Assembly: GCA_019426215.1 (NCBI GenBank)
Contig: CM033408.1
Location: forward strand, 22,326,375-22,390,374
DNA length: 64,000 bases
Source of the DNA: Buddleja alternifolia
Lineage: Eukaryota > Streptophyta > Magnoliopsida > Lamiales > Scrophulariaceae
Reading direction: 5' to 3'
This document shows positions 11,344 through 21,567 of this stretch, piece after piece. The notes beneath the pieces were generated by a model. It was not told where the DNA came from. It saw nothing but the letters and a program-made list of their open reading frames with translations, and did not search any database. Made by a program: the position numbers and the translations under genes. The stretch's first letter is position 1. Each line of letters begins with the position of its first letter.

Positions 11344-11613
11344 CAGTGTTCTAAAAGGCATTCTCATGGCGCCCGTAGGGCTCGCCTCGAGCCAGGGTAT
11401 TGGATGGAGGCACAACTCATGTGTAGTGTACGCCTGATGGGGTGGGGCATACGCCCCAGGCGCCTGGGTGCGCTCTTTTGTGCCCCACAACTTGAGCGTA
11501 CTGTAACTGACTTAGGATGTCTAGTGCAACACTTAGCCCTCCAATCTGCTTCTTGCAAGATTCTACTAAGTCAGCCTCATTGATCACTCATGTGCTCGTG
11601 TGTGAAAAGAGAA

Positions 11614-12482
11614 GAGAATATAGCAGATACCCCCCAATCTATGAAGTGATGTGCACTTTGCCCCCCAACCTATTAAAAGTTGCACTTAACACCCTAACCT
11701 ATCATATATGTGCACTTAACCCCCTCGGTCAGCTTCGGGCAGCACACAGGGGGCAAAGCGCACATCACCTCGGTCAGCTTCGGGCAGATTCGGTCAAAAA
11801 TAGAAAATTCCAAAAAAAAAAAATCAACTAAATTTCTGAAAAAAATCATAAAAAAAATAGAAAAGTAATAAGAGAAAATCTGAAATTTCAAAAATCTAGA
11901 AAAAAATAAATTAGAACAATAGAAAAGAAATTTTTTAGGTTTTTACTAATTTTTTTATTTTCATGTTTCCGGATTTTTGAATTGTCTTTTTTATTTTTAG
12001 AAAATTATGAATATTTGAATTTATACTTATTTTCGTTGTTTTCTTATTTATTTTCATGTTTTATTTTTATTTTTCTTATTTTCATATTTGAAAATTATTT
12101 ATTTCAAACCTAGAAATAATATTTCAAGAAAAATCTAAATAAATCCCAATAAGCATGATTTAAATTGAACGATGAATGGGTAACAATTTTTCCGAAGCTG
12201 ACCGAGGGGGGTTAAGTTAATATTAAGAATTTTAACTTAAGAATATTTGAGTTTAAAAAAAAAATAGCAGATACTTCCCAACCTATGAGGTGATGTGCGC
12301 TTTGCCCCCTCACCTATGCGGTTTGTAGCACTTTGCCCCCTGTGTGCTGCCCGAAGCTGACTGAGGGGGTTAAGTGCAAATATATAATAGGTTAGGGTGT
12401 TAAGTGCAACTTTTAATAGGTTGGGGGGGCAAAGCACACATCACCTCATAGGTTGGGGGGGGGGGGTATTTGCTATTTTCTC
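11614..12482. mobile_element. MULE-like foldback element, copy C
   Basis: It has a perfect 9-bp target duplication AAAAGAGAA at 11605-11613 and 12483-12491. The ends are GAGAATATAGCAGATAC and the complement of GAGAAAATAGCAAATAC. The left arm is shortened (ending near 11790); the right arm (about 12262-12482) retains the CACTTTGCCCCCTGTGTGC block. The AT-rich core shares text with copies A and B. It is nested in the hAT-like element. Confidence 0.93.
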
Positions 12483-12792
12483 AAAAGAGAACTTGTCAAT
12501 AGAGATTTAAGAATTAGGACTACACTATCACTCTCAAATAATTCTTATACGACTTGTTTCTACACTTGGGTTTAGACTTGGGTTGTTTAAAAAATCAAAC
12601 TTCTACTTCTATTTATACTAATCAACCTCCCTAATGTAAGGTGGAGATTTATTTGCTCATGCGGATGGGAGAGACTCTTTACATCCCTCAAAGAATATTT
12701 CTTAGGATATTTTCTATTCTAGAAACTTCCTACATATTCATATGTTTCTAAGATGTCTACGACATTCTATATACTTCTACTATTATCTAGAA

Positions 12793-13749
12793 GAGATAAT
12801 TGCAGATACCCCCAACCTATTAAAAGTTGCACTTAACACTCTAACCTATCATATATGTGCACTTAACCCCCTCAATCAAATTTCGGGAGGGTAAAATCGT
12901 CACACAGGGGCGAAGTGCTACAAACTGCATAGGTTAGGGGCAATCACCCTATAGCTGGGGGGGGGGGGGGGGGGGGTCTGCTAATATCTTTTTTTTTTAA
13001 TTCAAATATTCTTAATTTTTCAAAAATAAAAAAGACAAAATAAAAAAATTCGAAACATTAAAACAAATTTGAGAAAAAAAAAACACAAAAAGAAAGGAAA
13101 TTCAGAAATAATCATTAAAATTTTGATAATTTTAGGAAGAAGTCAAAGGAACAAAAATAGAAAATTTCGGGAAAAAAAATTTAACTAAATTTCTGAAAAA
13201 ATTCATAAAAAAATAGAAAAATAATAAGAGAAAATTCAAAATTTGAAAAATTCAAAAAAATGAAAATAAATTAGAAAAATATAAAAGAATTTTTTTATGT
13301 TTTTACTAATTTTTTAATTTTTATACTTTTTTTCGTTTTTTTCTTATTTACTTTCATGTTTCCAAATTTTTGAATTTTGAATTTATTTCTTCTAATATTT
13401 TTTTATTATTTAAAAATTTATTAGAACCTTTTGATTTTTTCTTACTTTTCTGGATACTCCAGTTTTTTTTTTGGGATATTTTTTATTTTCTTTTTGGAAA
13501 ATGAGTATTTGAATTAAAAAAAAAAGTATTAGCAGACGCCCCCAACCTATTGGGCGATGTGCATTTTGCCCCCTAACCTATGCGGTTTGTAGCACTTTGC
13601 CCCTGTGTGACGACTTTACCCCGCAGAAATTGGACCGAGGGGGTTAAGTGCACATATATGATAGGTTAGGGTGTTAAGTGCAATTTTTAATAGGTTGGGG
13701 GGCAAAGCGCACATCACCTCATAGGTTGGGGGGTATCTGCAATTATCTC
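12793..13749. mobile_element. MULE-like foldback element, copy D
   Basis: It has a perfect 9-bp target duplication TATCTAGAA at 12784-12792 and 13750-13758. The ends are GAGATAATTGCAGATAC and its exact complement. The left arm finishes in a run of about 19 G (12958-12976) followed by TCTGCTAATATC. The right arm begins with TATTAGCAGACGCCC near 13529. The core is AT-rich with long A and T runs. It is the second nested insertion in the hAT-like element. Confidence 0.93.
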
Positions 13750-14453
13750 TATCTAGAATAAGGTAAGATGTTTTACACACTTCTACATTATTCTAGAGCT
13801 CTCTGTCAGGATCTACATTCTTATGGAGTCCCATCAAAAGGAAAAATGACATGTCTCAGTCGTCTCAAAATATTTCAAATGGTCGGGGCATGATAATACG
13901 CCCAAATTGATTAAGCCCGAATATAATGATTTTGGGTCCTCACTAACTTATTCTAACTTTCAAGACAAAGTCCACCCTCTTTTGGAGGAAAACGTGTTAA
14001 TGAATTGGATGATTTGCAAATCGTTGGTGTTAATGAAGTGGAATGTTTAGAATTGGGAGCTGGTGATGAAGATCATAATCTTAAATAAGAGTTTTAGGCA
14101 AGAGTTGAACTTAAAATTTTAGCGTGCATGGTTGAAATATATATATATATATCTATATATATTACTCTCGCTGTCTTATTCTTTTTTTCTTATTTTTTCC
14201 ATCAATATTTTTAATTTTTTGCCAATTTGAATCAATTTTAACATTATTTATATTTTTTTAAATATAAAAACCAAATTCGTTGGGCATACGCCCCACCCTG
14301 GGAGACATGGAATGTCTCACCCCGTGCCATCGCCTTTTAAAACACTGAGTAAGAGTAAACATCTCAGGAGATGGAGATGAAGAAGTGGCAAGAGGGAATA
14401 GTAGATAGGTTATTAGATACAGAGTTAGTCAAGAAAAGTGTTAGTTTCAATTT

Positions 14454-15172
14454 GAGCTAATTGCAGATACCCCCAACCTATGAGGTGATGTGCGCTTTGC
14501 CCCCCAACATATTAAAAGTTGCACTTAACACCCTAACCTATCATATATGTGCACTTTGCCCCCTCGATCATCTTCGGGCAGATTCGTATGGTGTCGAGTG
14601 CAACTTTTAATAGGTTGGGGTGCAAAGCGCACATCACATCATAGGTTGGGGAGGGGTCTGCTAAAATCTCCAAAAATGATTATTTTCAAAATAAAATTTT
14701 TTAAACTTTAATTTTGTAAAATCCTTTCAAATAAAAAATAAAATAAGAAAAAAATGAAATAAAGTATAAAAATGAAAAAAGTATAAAAATAAAAAATAGT
14801 AAAAACCTAAAATAAAAATTTATTGTTCTAATTTATTTTTTTCTGGATTTTTTAAATTTCTAATTTTCTCTTATTACTTTTCTATTTTTTTTTCATTTTT
14901 TTTTATTTTCATGTTTCCGAATTTTTGAATTATCTTTTTTATTTTTAAAGAATTATAAATATTTGAATTGATACTTTTTTTCATTTTTTTCTTATTTATT
15001 TTCATGGGTTCCGGATTTTCAAATTATCTTTTTTATTTTTAGAAAAATTGGATTTTTGAGAATAATAAAAATTTTAAAATACGATTTGAAAGGATTTTAT
15101 GAAATTAAAGTTTAATTTCATAAAACTGAGTTATCTCGGTTTTGTGTTGTTGGGGGTATCTGCAATTATCTC
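14454..15172. mobile_element. MULE-like foldback element, copy E (right arm deleted)
   Basis: The left arm is complete (GAGCTAATTGCAGATACCC at 14454 to CTGCTAAAATCTCC near 14670). The right arm is reduced to about 22 bp (GGGGGTATCTGCAATTATCTC, ending 15172). A ~35-bp local duplication (TTATCTC.GTTTTGTGTTGTTG at 15131 and 15166) surrounds that remnant. No target duplication can be matched (TTTCAATTT left, AGTTTTGTG right), consistent with a rearranged right end. Confidence 0.75.
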
Positions 15173-15232
15173 AGTTTTGTGTTGTTGTAGTGTTAATCGT
15201 GCCTCATTTTGCGAATTTGTGTTGTTGAAAAA

Positions 15233-16096
15233 TGAGTTATTAGCGGACATCCCCTCAACCTATAGGGTGATGTGCACTTTGCTCCCTAACGTTTTGAAAA
15301 GTGCACCCGACACTTTAACCAATAACAAATGTGCACTTAACCCCTTCGGTCAGATTCGGATAGAATATGATGGAATATTTCGTCACACAGGGGGCAAAGT
15401 GCTACAAACCACATAGGTTGGGGGTAGTCTGCTTAGTTCTTAAATTTCTTGCATTTTTTAATTAATTTTTTTTTTTAATTCAAATATTCTTAATTTTTCA
15501 AAAATAAATAGACAAAATAATTCTTCTTCTTCAAAAAAAAAGACAAAATAAAAAAATTCAAAATATCAAAACAAATTTGAGAAAAAAAAACACAAAAAGA
15601 AAAGAAAATTCAGAAATAATCTTTAAAATTTTAAATATTTTAGAAAGAAGTCAAAGGAAAAAAATAGAAAATTCTGAGAAAAAAAAACTCAACTAAATTT
15701 CTGAAAAAATACATGAAAAAAATAGAAAAGTAATAAGAGAAAATTAAAAATGTAGAAAAAAAATTAGAACAATAAAAAAGGTTTTTTAGGTTTTTACTAA
15801 TTTTTTTATTTTTAGAATTTTTATTTTTATTCTTTTTTTCATTTTTTTTCTTATTTATTTTCATATTTTCGGATTTTTGAATTGTCTTTTTTATTTTCGG
15901 AAAATTAAGAATATTTGAATTTTAAAAAAAATTTAAGAATAAGCAGTATATTCTGTCCAAACCTGACCTAGGGGGTTAAGTGCAAATTTATGATAGGTTA
16001 GAGTGTCGGGTGCACTTTTCAAAACGTTAGGGGGCAAAGTGCACATCACCCTGCAGGTTGGGGGGGGGGGGGGGGGGGGTTGTCTGCTAATATCTT
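15233..16096. mobile_element. MULE-like foldback element, copy F
   Basis: The ends are TGAGTTATTAGCGGACATC and TGTCTGCTAATATCTT. The flanks GTTGAAAAA (15224-15232) and GTGGAAAAA (16097-16105) match at 8/9. The arms carry the GTGCACTTTGC and ACACAGGGGGCAAAGTGC blocks. The right arm is shorter and ends in a G-run of about 20 (16059-16079). It is the most divergent of the six copies. Confidence 0.85.
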
Positions 16097-16531
16097 GTGG
16101 AAAAAATTGTAACCTCGAAACCTCTAAGCACAATTGTAAGATTTTGTTTTGTAACTTACTGATTGATGTCCTGGATCAATATAAGCATAACCCGATGTAA
16201 GAAATTCAGTTATGGCCCGCATTGTGTATGTTTTTGCTTTACGGTATATCCGTAATGCCCCGAGTAATAAAATTATGAAGATGGCATCCTTAAGGCTACT
16301 TACTACTTGATGGAATTTGTAAAACAAAAAACCAAATGTTATAGAGGTATTGAGTGATGGACTGCGAAACCTCTAATCAGTTACAGTTTCTTGGATTAGG
16401 CACTTACTTTGGTTTCAAGTTTGCAAACTTGTGATTACAGTGATGGATATTAAATACTCATTTAGACACTAAGTCATCATGAAGTTCTTTTGGATTTCAC
16501 TAACCATTTGTTGCTATCAATATACATTTTA
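16097..16531. other. Unassigned, with a small minus-strand open frame
   Basis: The minus frame 16124-16327 (67 codons) has a hydrophobic stretch followed by FLTSGYAYIDPGHQSVSYK. It looks more coding-like than its surroundings, but I recognise no family. The only other notable text is a pair of AAACCTCTAA motifs (16118, 16368). Confidence 0.3.
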
Positions 16532-17408
16532 GGGCAATATACACTTTGCAACCCTGGATTATTCACTTTGTCTCATTTATGTCTTTGAACTACACTACAA
16601 GGCAACATCTACCTACACAAGTTCGATCAGGACATGGGAAAATGTGACAATAGTTCACGAACTACCAAACGTAACAAAATAGTCCCTCGATTTGATAGAC
16701 GTGTTTGGCTTGGACATTGACAATGTGATCATTGAAAAAGTTTGCCTATTTCACCCTCACTTGCATTTAATAAAATAGGTCTTCTGTGTACTTATAATTT
16801 TGCTATTTTTTAACCATATGGTTACCATTTTCTACGCACTTTTATTCAGAAAATAATACACTGATTTTTTACTAATTTCTGAAGGAAAATTTACTAAAAC
16901 CTACTTAACATTAACTTTATACCCAAAATATTATAATATTTTTCAATCCAAAAAACTCATTTCACCAACTTTTCTTTCCAAAAAATCCAACATTTAGATT
17001 AATAAATTTATGAATTTAACTGTCCTTAGCCTTCTAGAGCAAAAAAGAATCAATTGTAATTTTCTCTAAATATTTATTTATGTAGAAATTTTATATCGAT
17101 AAGTGATACTAATTATGATTTTAACTTTATATTATTTAATTTTTTAATCTTCTTAAAAGATTTAAACATATATTTTAAATTATAACCATATTAAAAATAA
17201 ATGAATTATTAAAAATATTTAAAAGTACTCAAAAATAACATTCGTATTATAATACTTATCCATTTAAAAAATTAACCAAACACGTCCTTAAGTCAAAGGA
17301 TTATTTTGTTACGTTTGATAGTTCAGGCACCATTTTGTTACATTTGATAGATTAGGGACTTAAATGAAACAAAGTGAATAGTTCAGTGATACAAAATGTA
17401 TTTTGCCT
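16532..17408. mobile_element. MULE-like TIR element, second family
   Basis: The long terminal inverted repeats begin GGGCAATATACACTTTGCA on the left and, in complement, AGGCAAAATACATTTTGTA on the right. They share TATTCACTTTGT.TCATTTA and the subterminal AACGTAACAAAAT text. The flanks TACATTTTA (16523-16531) and TACGTTTTA (17409-17417) match at 8/9, again a 9-bp Mutator-type duplication. The interior is AT-rich and non-coding. Confidence 0.85.
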
Positions 17409-17770
17409 TACGTTTTATGTATTTCTTAAAGTTTCTTCTATATTTTACTGATTATGGAAAACTCCAGTAAAGTGACAATAAAAGAGAAAGAAACAACTAT
17501 GAACTAAACTATTAACTGATTTCAATGTTTCCTATGTTCCTACAAAAATAATTTATAAATGTCGTTAAAAACACAATAAATCATATTGAAAAAGATAAAA
17601 TTAGTATTTGATCTTCTCATCTCTTTTCTTTTCCTTTTCTCTATTAACAAATAAGGAAAACATAATTTTTCCTTCTATTTTCTTTTCTGTTCCCTAACAA
17701 TTTTTTTTTTAACAAACAGAGTGTTAGTTAACTCATTTTTTTTTAGAAACATGCACCTTTTAAATTATTG
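17409..17770. other. AT-rich spacer, nothing recognised
   Basis: Simple T-rich and A-rich tracts (17636-17720) and no conserved reading. It lies downstream (on the minus strand) of the truncated NSF-like copy. Confidence 0.5.
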
Positions 17771-18508
17771 AAATTTGAGTATTGAATGGTGAAAAGTACA
17801 CTTGTCTTAATCGAGCTTCTTCTTCAGGGTACCCTACTTCTACGTGGAGCTCCATTCTTTTTTTCCTAAATACAAGAAATAAAATTGGTGAGAATTGACA
17901 AATCAAGTTGGAGAAGATGAAGTTGCGAGGCTCTGAAAGTTACTTTGTGAAAGCATCGTCCAACAAATCTTTTCTATTTGTCGTTCTAATTACAAATAGA
18001 TTATTCAAGTAGTCAACATCTTCGATCTGCATAATGGTAATATACACCTTATTTCTTATGCCAAAGCATGAACTAAAGGAAGGGATGAAATTTGTCAGTA
18101 TAATACCCTAAACATCGGAATAAGATGTAGCATAGATAACAATTTGGCTTATGACTCTGTCTTCATGCTTAAGTCCAAATTCTTTTATTTTATGTAAGAA
18201 GGAAGAAACATAAAATATTTGAACTATGAATCTCAAAGATGGTGCAAATGACAAAAGAAATAAGAGATTGTTATCAAGTGTTGTTACCTTAGCAATAGAA
18301 TCAATCTCATCAAAGATTATGACATGCAGGTTAGGTTCATTGGCCTAAAGAAATATAAAATAGTTAAAGGGAAAAGAAATTCTATGAAGAATGACTATGG
18401 CTCGACCTTAATCTACAACTTCTGATCCTGGATGGCAATAGCAAACATATTTTTAATTTTCCTCTCGAATTCATCATAAAGTGAAGTAAAGATCTCCCGG
18501 CCATTTAA
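17771..18508 (-). pseudogene. NSF-like AAA ATPase fragment (second copy)
   Basis: Four exon-like blocks on the minus strand match the middle of the NSF D1 domain. About 18422-18508: LNGREIFTSLYDEFERK then MFAIAIQDQ. 18288-18344: PNLHVIIFDEIDSIAK, an intact Walker B with the Asp-Glu pair. 17944-18026: IEDVDYLNNLF then TTNRKDLLDDAF, the sensor-1 region. About 17771-17854: ELHVEVGYPEEEARL. The 83-bp third block has the same length and splice phases as exon 11 of the complete gene at 21568-27619, so the two arose by DNA duplication rather than retrotransposition. The N domain, the Walker A exon, the exon equivalent to exon 10 of the complete gene and the C-terminal exon are not found. The first junction is out of phase. 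It is best read as a truncated pseudogene. Confidence 0.85.
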
Positions 18509-19939
18509 AACTTAATAAATAAATGAATGATAAAATCATGGATTGAAATTTACATGTATGTCCATCATAAATAGCCAAAAATTTCTATTTTGAAGTTAAC
18601 GGGAACTAAAATATAGAGTAGTTTCGAAATTCTTTGTTTTCTTATGAAACACGATATTTTTCTTTTTTTCCCTACAAAATGTTTCACTTTCTTAATTTTT
18701 CCAGAAAACTTTTTATTTATAATTACATACATATGAAATCTTTGTATCACATATTTGCATCTACGTGCAAAGTAAGTGCACTTTTGTAATAAATGAAAGT
18801 TTATAACTAGTTACCGATTAATGATTGTTACATGCAGATTATGTCACCTACATATCATAATATAGTAATTGAGTTATATCTTGAGTAGTTTACTTCAACT
18901 TGATAAGTACTTGATAGTTTAATCAAAATCTGCATTGACGTGTGAGTCCCGTGCATTTTTCTAGCGTATGTATAATGTATTTTAATTACTACTATATTGA
19001 TTAGTTGCAATATGGATTAGACCTTATAAAGACTCTAGATTAACACAATAATACTAAAAAAATAATTAGGACATCGATATTAGAACTCCACTAATTACTA
19101 TAGGAGCTTCATTTTTAATTTTTAAACTCAATTATGATGAGAGAATGCCCATAAATCTGAAAATGCATTAATTATATTTTTCAAAATTTAAATTTAAGCA
19201 AAACATTATCAAGTTGAATGTTTTTTGTATTACTTTATATCAAAGTTTGTTCATTAAAATATATAGCATCATCCAGAAAATAAAGTATATAGTATGTTAA
19301 ATTTAAAAAAGACTATTATAATATAAAGGGTTAATTACTTTTTACCCCCAGTGTTAGTTCGAAATTGCTAAACACCCCCTTCTGTTAAAACAATAGGTAA
19401 AAATAACCCTCTGTTTATGTAAAAAACCCAGCGCGAAACTCCTTTTCCTTTAGAAACTTGATTAAAATGTATCCCTTAAAACATCCCTATACCTTTGTCT
19501 TGTAGTGAATTTCCCTTAAGTTACGGTCTTTCTCTTCTCCCTTTCCCCGGTCACCATTTCCTATGGTTACCGGACGTTTTCGCGGCAACAAAAAAATTTC
19601 TCCACTTATTTTGAAGCCCACATTTGTCAAGAACTTGCAAGGTATTGTTAAATCCCTATTTTCAAGCTTTAAAGTACTTCTACTTACAATTTTCAAAACT
19701 AAGGTGATAGAAAACCCATCCTATACAAAACTGAGTAGAGAAAGGGCCATTGAATTCTATCATACGCTTACCACCCAAAAACAAAGACGATGCTCAATGC
19801 AAGTAGAACATTCTTACTGATCACGCAATTAGGAAAAAATGCACTCTGTAATCGTGAAATCAATTTAGGCAAAAGGTGAGATATCTTTGAGCAAACTAAC
19901 TTCGACATAATCTTATAAGTCACAGTGCAAAGGCTATTG
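18509..19939. other. AT-rich intergenic DNA with a half element
   Basis: A possible Helitron 3' end (ACGTGTGAGTCCCGTGC, then TTTTTCTAG ending near 18962) is seen on the plus strand. From 19327 (GGTTAATTACTTTTTACCCC) a terminal-repeat-like text starts that is typical of plant TIR elements, but no partner end was found. The open frames at 19487-19820 on both strands overlap one another and have no family match. Confidence 0.4.
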
Positions 19940-20428
19940 ATAGTCGATATTCACCCCGGCTTTGGGGACTATCCACTTTCAATATAACTGCAATAGAAGT
20001 GGTTGTAAAGCTACGAGGCATTGCCTTACCACAATTATGTCACAACAATTATGTCACAACATCATAAAGTTCCACAAAGCTAAGAGATTTAGAGAGTTAG
20101 TGTTAAGCAATGCCCTTATCGGTGTGCATGAAACTTTGATTGAGGGAGATGATGCCTACTACGTACTATTTCTCTGCAAGGTGACTCATCAATGAAGTAT
20201 TATTAGATACGAAACATCAATGTCAAAGTAAAGAAATTTATCGTTTCTATTGACTTTGTTGTCTTAGAGATTGAAGAAGATACACCTTTCTTGGCCAAAG
20301 TTGGAGACTTGGAGCCATCAATAGATGTAAACAATGGCAGGCTAATATTGGCGGTTTGGAAAGAAGATGTAGAGTTTAATTTGTTTCATGCAACGAACTT
20401 CCCTTCTTTCACTAATCATATTCCTTAA
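19940..20428 (+). pseudogene. Ty3-gypsy protease-region fragment
   Basis: The frame from about 20200 to the stop at 20428 reads VKKFIVSIDFVVLEIEEDTP, then LEPSIDVNNGRLILAV, then FNLFHATNFP. This is the C-terminal half of the aspartic protease domain of Tat/Athila-type gypsy elements, where the family text is PVDFVVLDMEED, ILGRPFLATG, IDVxxGxLTM and FNVFKAM. The GRPFL part is replaced and the catalytic DLGAS part is not recognisable upstream (19940-20200). No LTR was found, so it is an isolated relic. Confidence 0.7.
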
Positions 20429-20629
20429 ATGTATCTACAAATAAACTGACTAAATAGGTATCTTAAAAGTGTGGGATGACACTAATACATAATGAATGAT
20501 AAACTATTTTCCGTTAGGATGGAAACTGGTGTTGTTTGATAGTGTAATAATCAAGCTAAATACTATAAACAAGTGCACCTTGGAAGCAATCCAAGCTTTC
20601 ATTTTGTGCGCCTTCATTCATTTTTAATA

Positions 20630-21351
20630 GGAAAAATTATTTTTTGGGTCCTGTAACTATAAGGTATTGACACTTTTTGTCCTGTTTATTCCATATTATA
20701 CTTTTAAGTCCTGAAATTGACACAGTCCTAAAATTGACACCTCACATTTCAATTTTAGTCCTTTTTTCACCTTTTTGGTCCCGAGTTATACACATTTAGT
20801 CATATTTTGCCAAAATAAAGAATCGCACATTTAGTTCTGTTACCGTCAAATTGAAAAAGTTTCAACCAAATTAATGGCCGGAAATTCGTACGTGCTATAA
20901 CAAATACATGGCTTTATAAAACCCACAAATCTTTCTCAAATTCATTCATCCAAAATTAAACTAACCACTCTTCAATTTTCTTCAATATCAAGTGCAAATT
21001 CAACCTACAAAGTAAAATTTTACCTCTACTAGTTCGATTTCAACGAAAAAAGTGAAAATTAGCTCAACCAAAAATAGTTAATTCATGTGTGCGCCACACG
21101 TGCGAAGCCCGACCATTAATTGGCCGAAACTTTTTAAATTTGATTGTAGCAAGACTAAATGTGTGAAAAAAATTAGCTAAATAAGACTAATTGTGGAACT
21201 GATCAGGACCAAAAAATGTGAAAAAAAGACAAAAATGAAATGAAAGATGTCAATTTTAGGACTAAAGTGTAATTATAAAATATATAGGATGAAAAGTTGC
21301 AACACCTAATAATCATACCCAATCATTACACGACCAAAAATATAATTTGCC
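20630..21351. mobile_element. MULE-like TIR element, third family
   Basis: The inverted ends are GGAAAAATTATTTTTTGGGT on the left and, in complement, GGCAAATTATATTTTTGGTC on the right. The subterminal phrases GTCCTAAAATTGACA and ACATTTAGTC recur in inverse order. The flanks TTTTTAATA (20621-20629) and TTCTTAATA (21352-21360) match at 8/9. It contains no coding sequence. Confidence 0.85.
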
Positions 21352-21567
21352 TTCTTAATAACTAATTACCAAAGATAGATGAAATGCGAAAAAGGTCCAC
21401 AAAATGGAATTAAATGAGAATTTTGTCATTGCCCTTTCGAAAATAGATGACAAGCGATATTATAGTATTTGATAAATCAAATTGCAACATCTCCACCAAA
21501 TAATCTCTACTTCATTTTCGACAAAATTTTCCATAGTCTAGCTAAATATTCAATAGTCACAATAAAC

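Larger units (their letters stand above)
11344..14347. mobile_element. hAT-like DNA transposon remnant carrying two nested MULE-like insertions
   Basis: The terminal inverted repeats are CAGTGTTCTAAAAGGC at the left and the complement of CAGTGTTTTAAAAGGC at the right (15/16). The flanks are AGTACGAG (11336-11343) and AGTAAGAG (14348-14355), a 7/8 match to the 8-bp target duplication expected of hAT elements. GC-rich subterminal text (CATACGCCCCAGGCGCC near 11448 and GGGCATACGCCCCACCCTGG near 14280) recurs at both ends. Copies C and D of the MULE-like family lie inside. Removing them leaves about 1.2 kb. A broken reading with acidic DDLQIVGVNEVECLEL-type text at about 14000-14090 could be the end of a hAT transposase, but this is only a guess. 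Confidence 0.75.
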
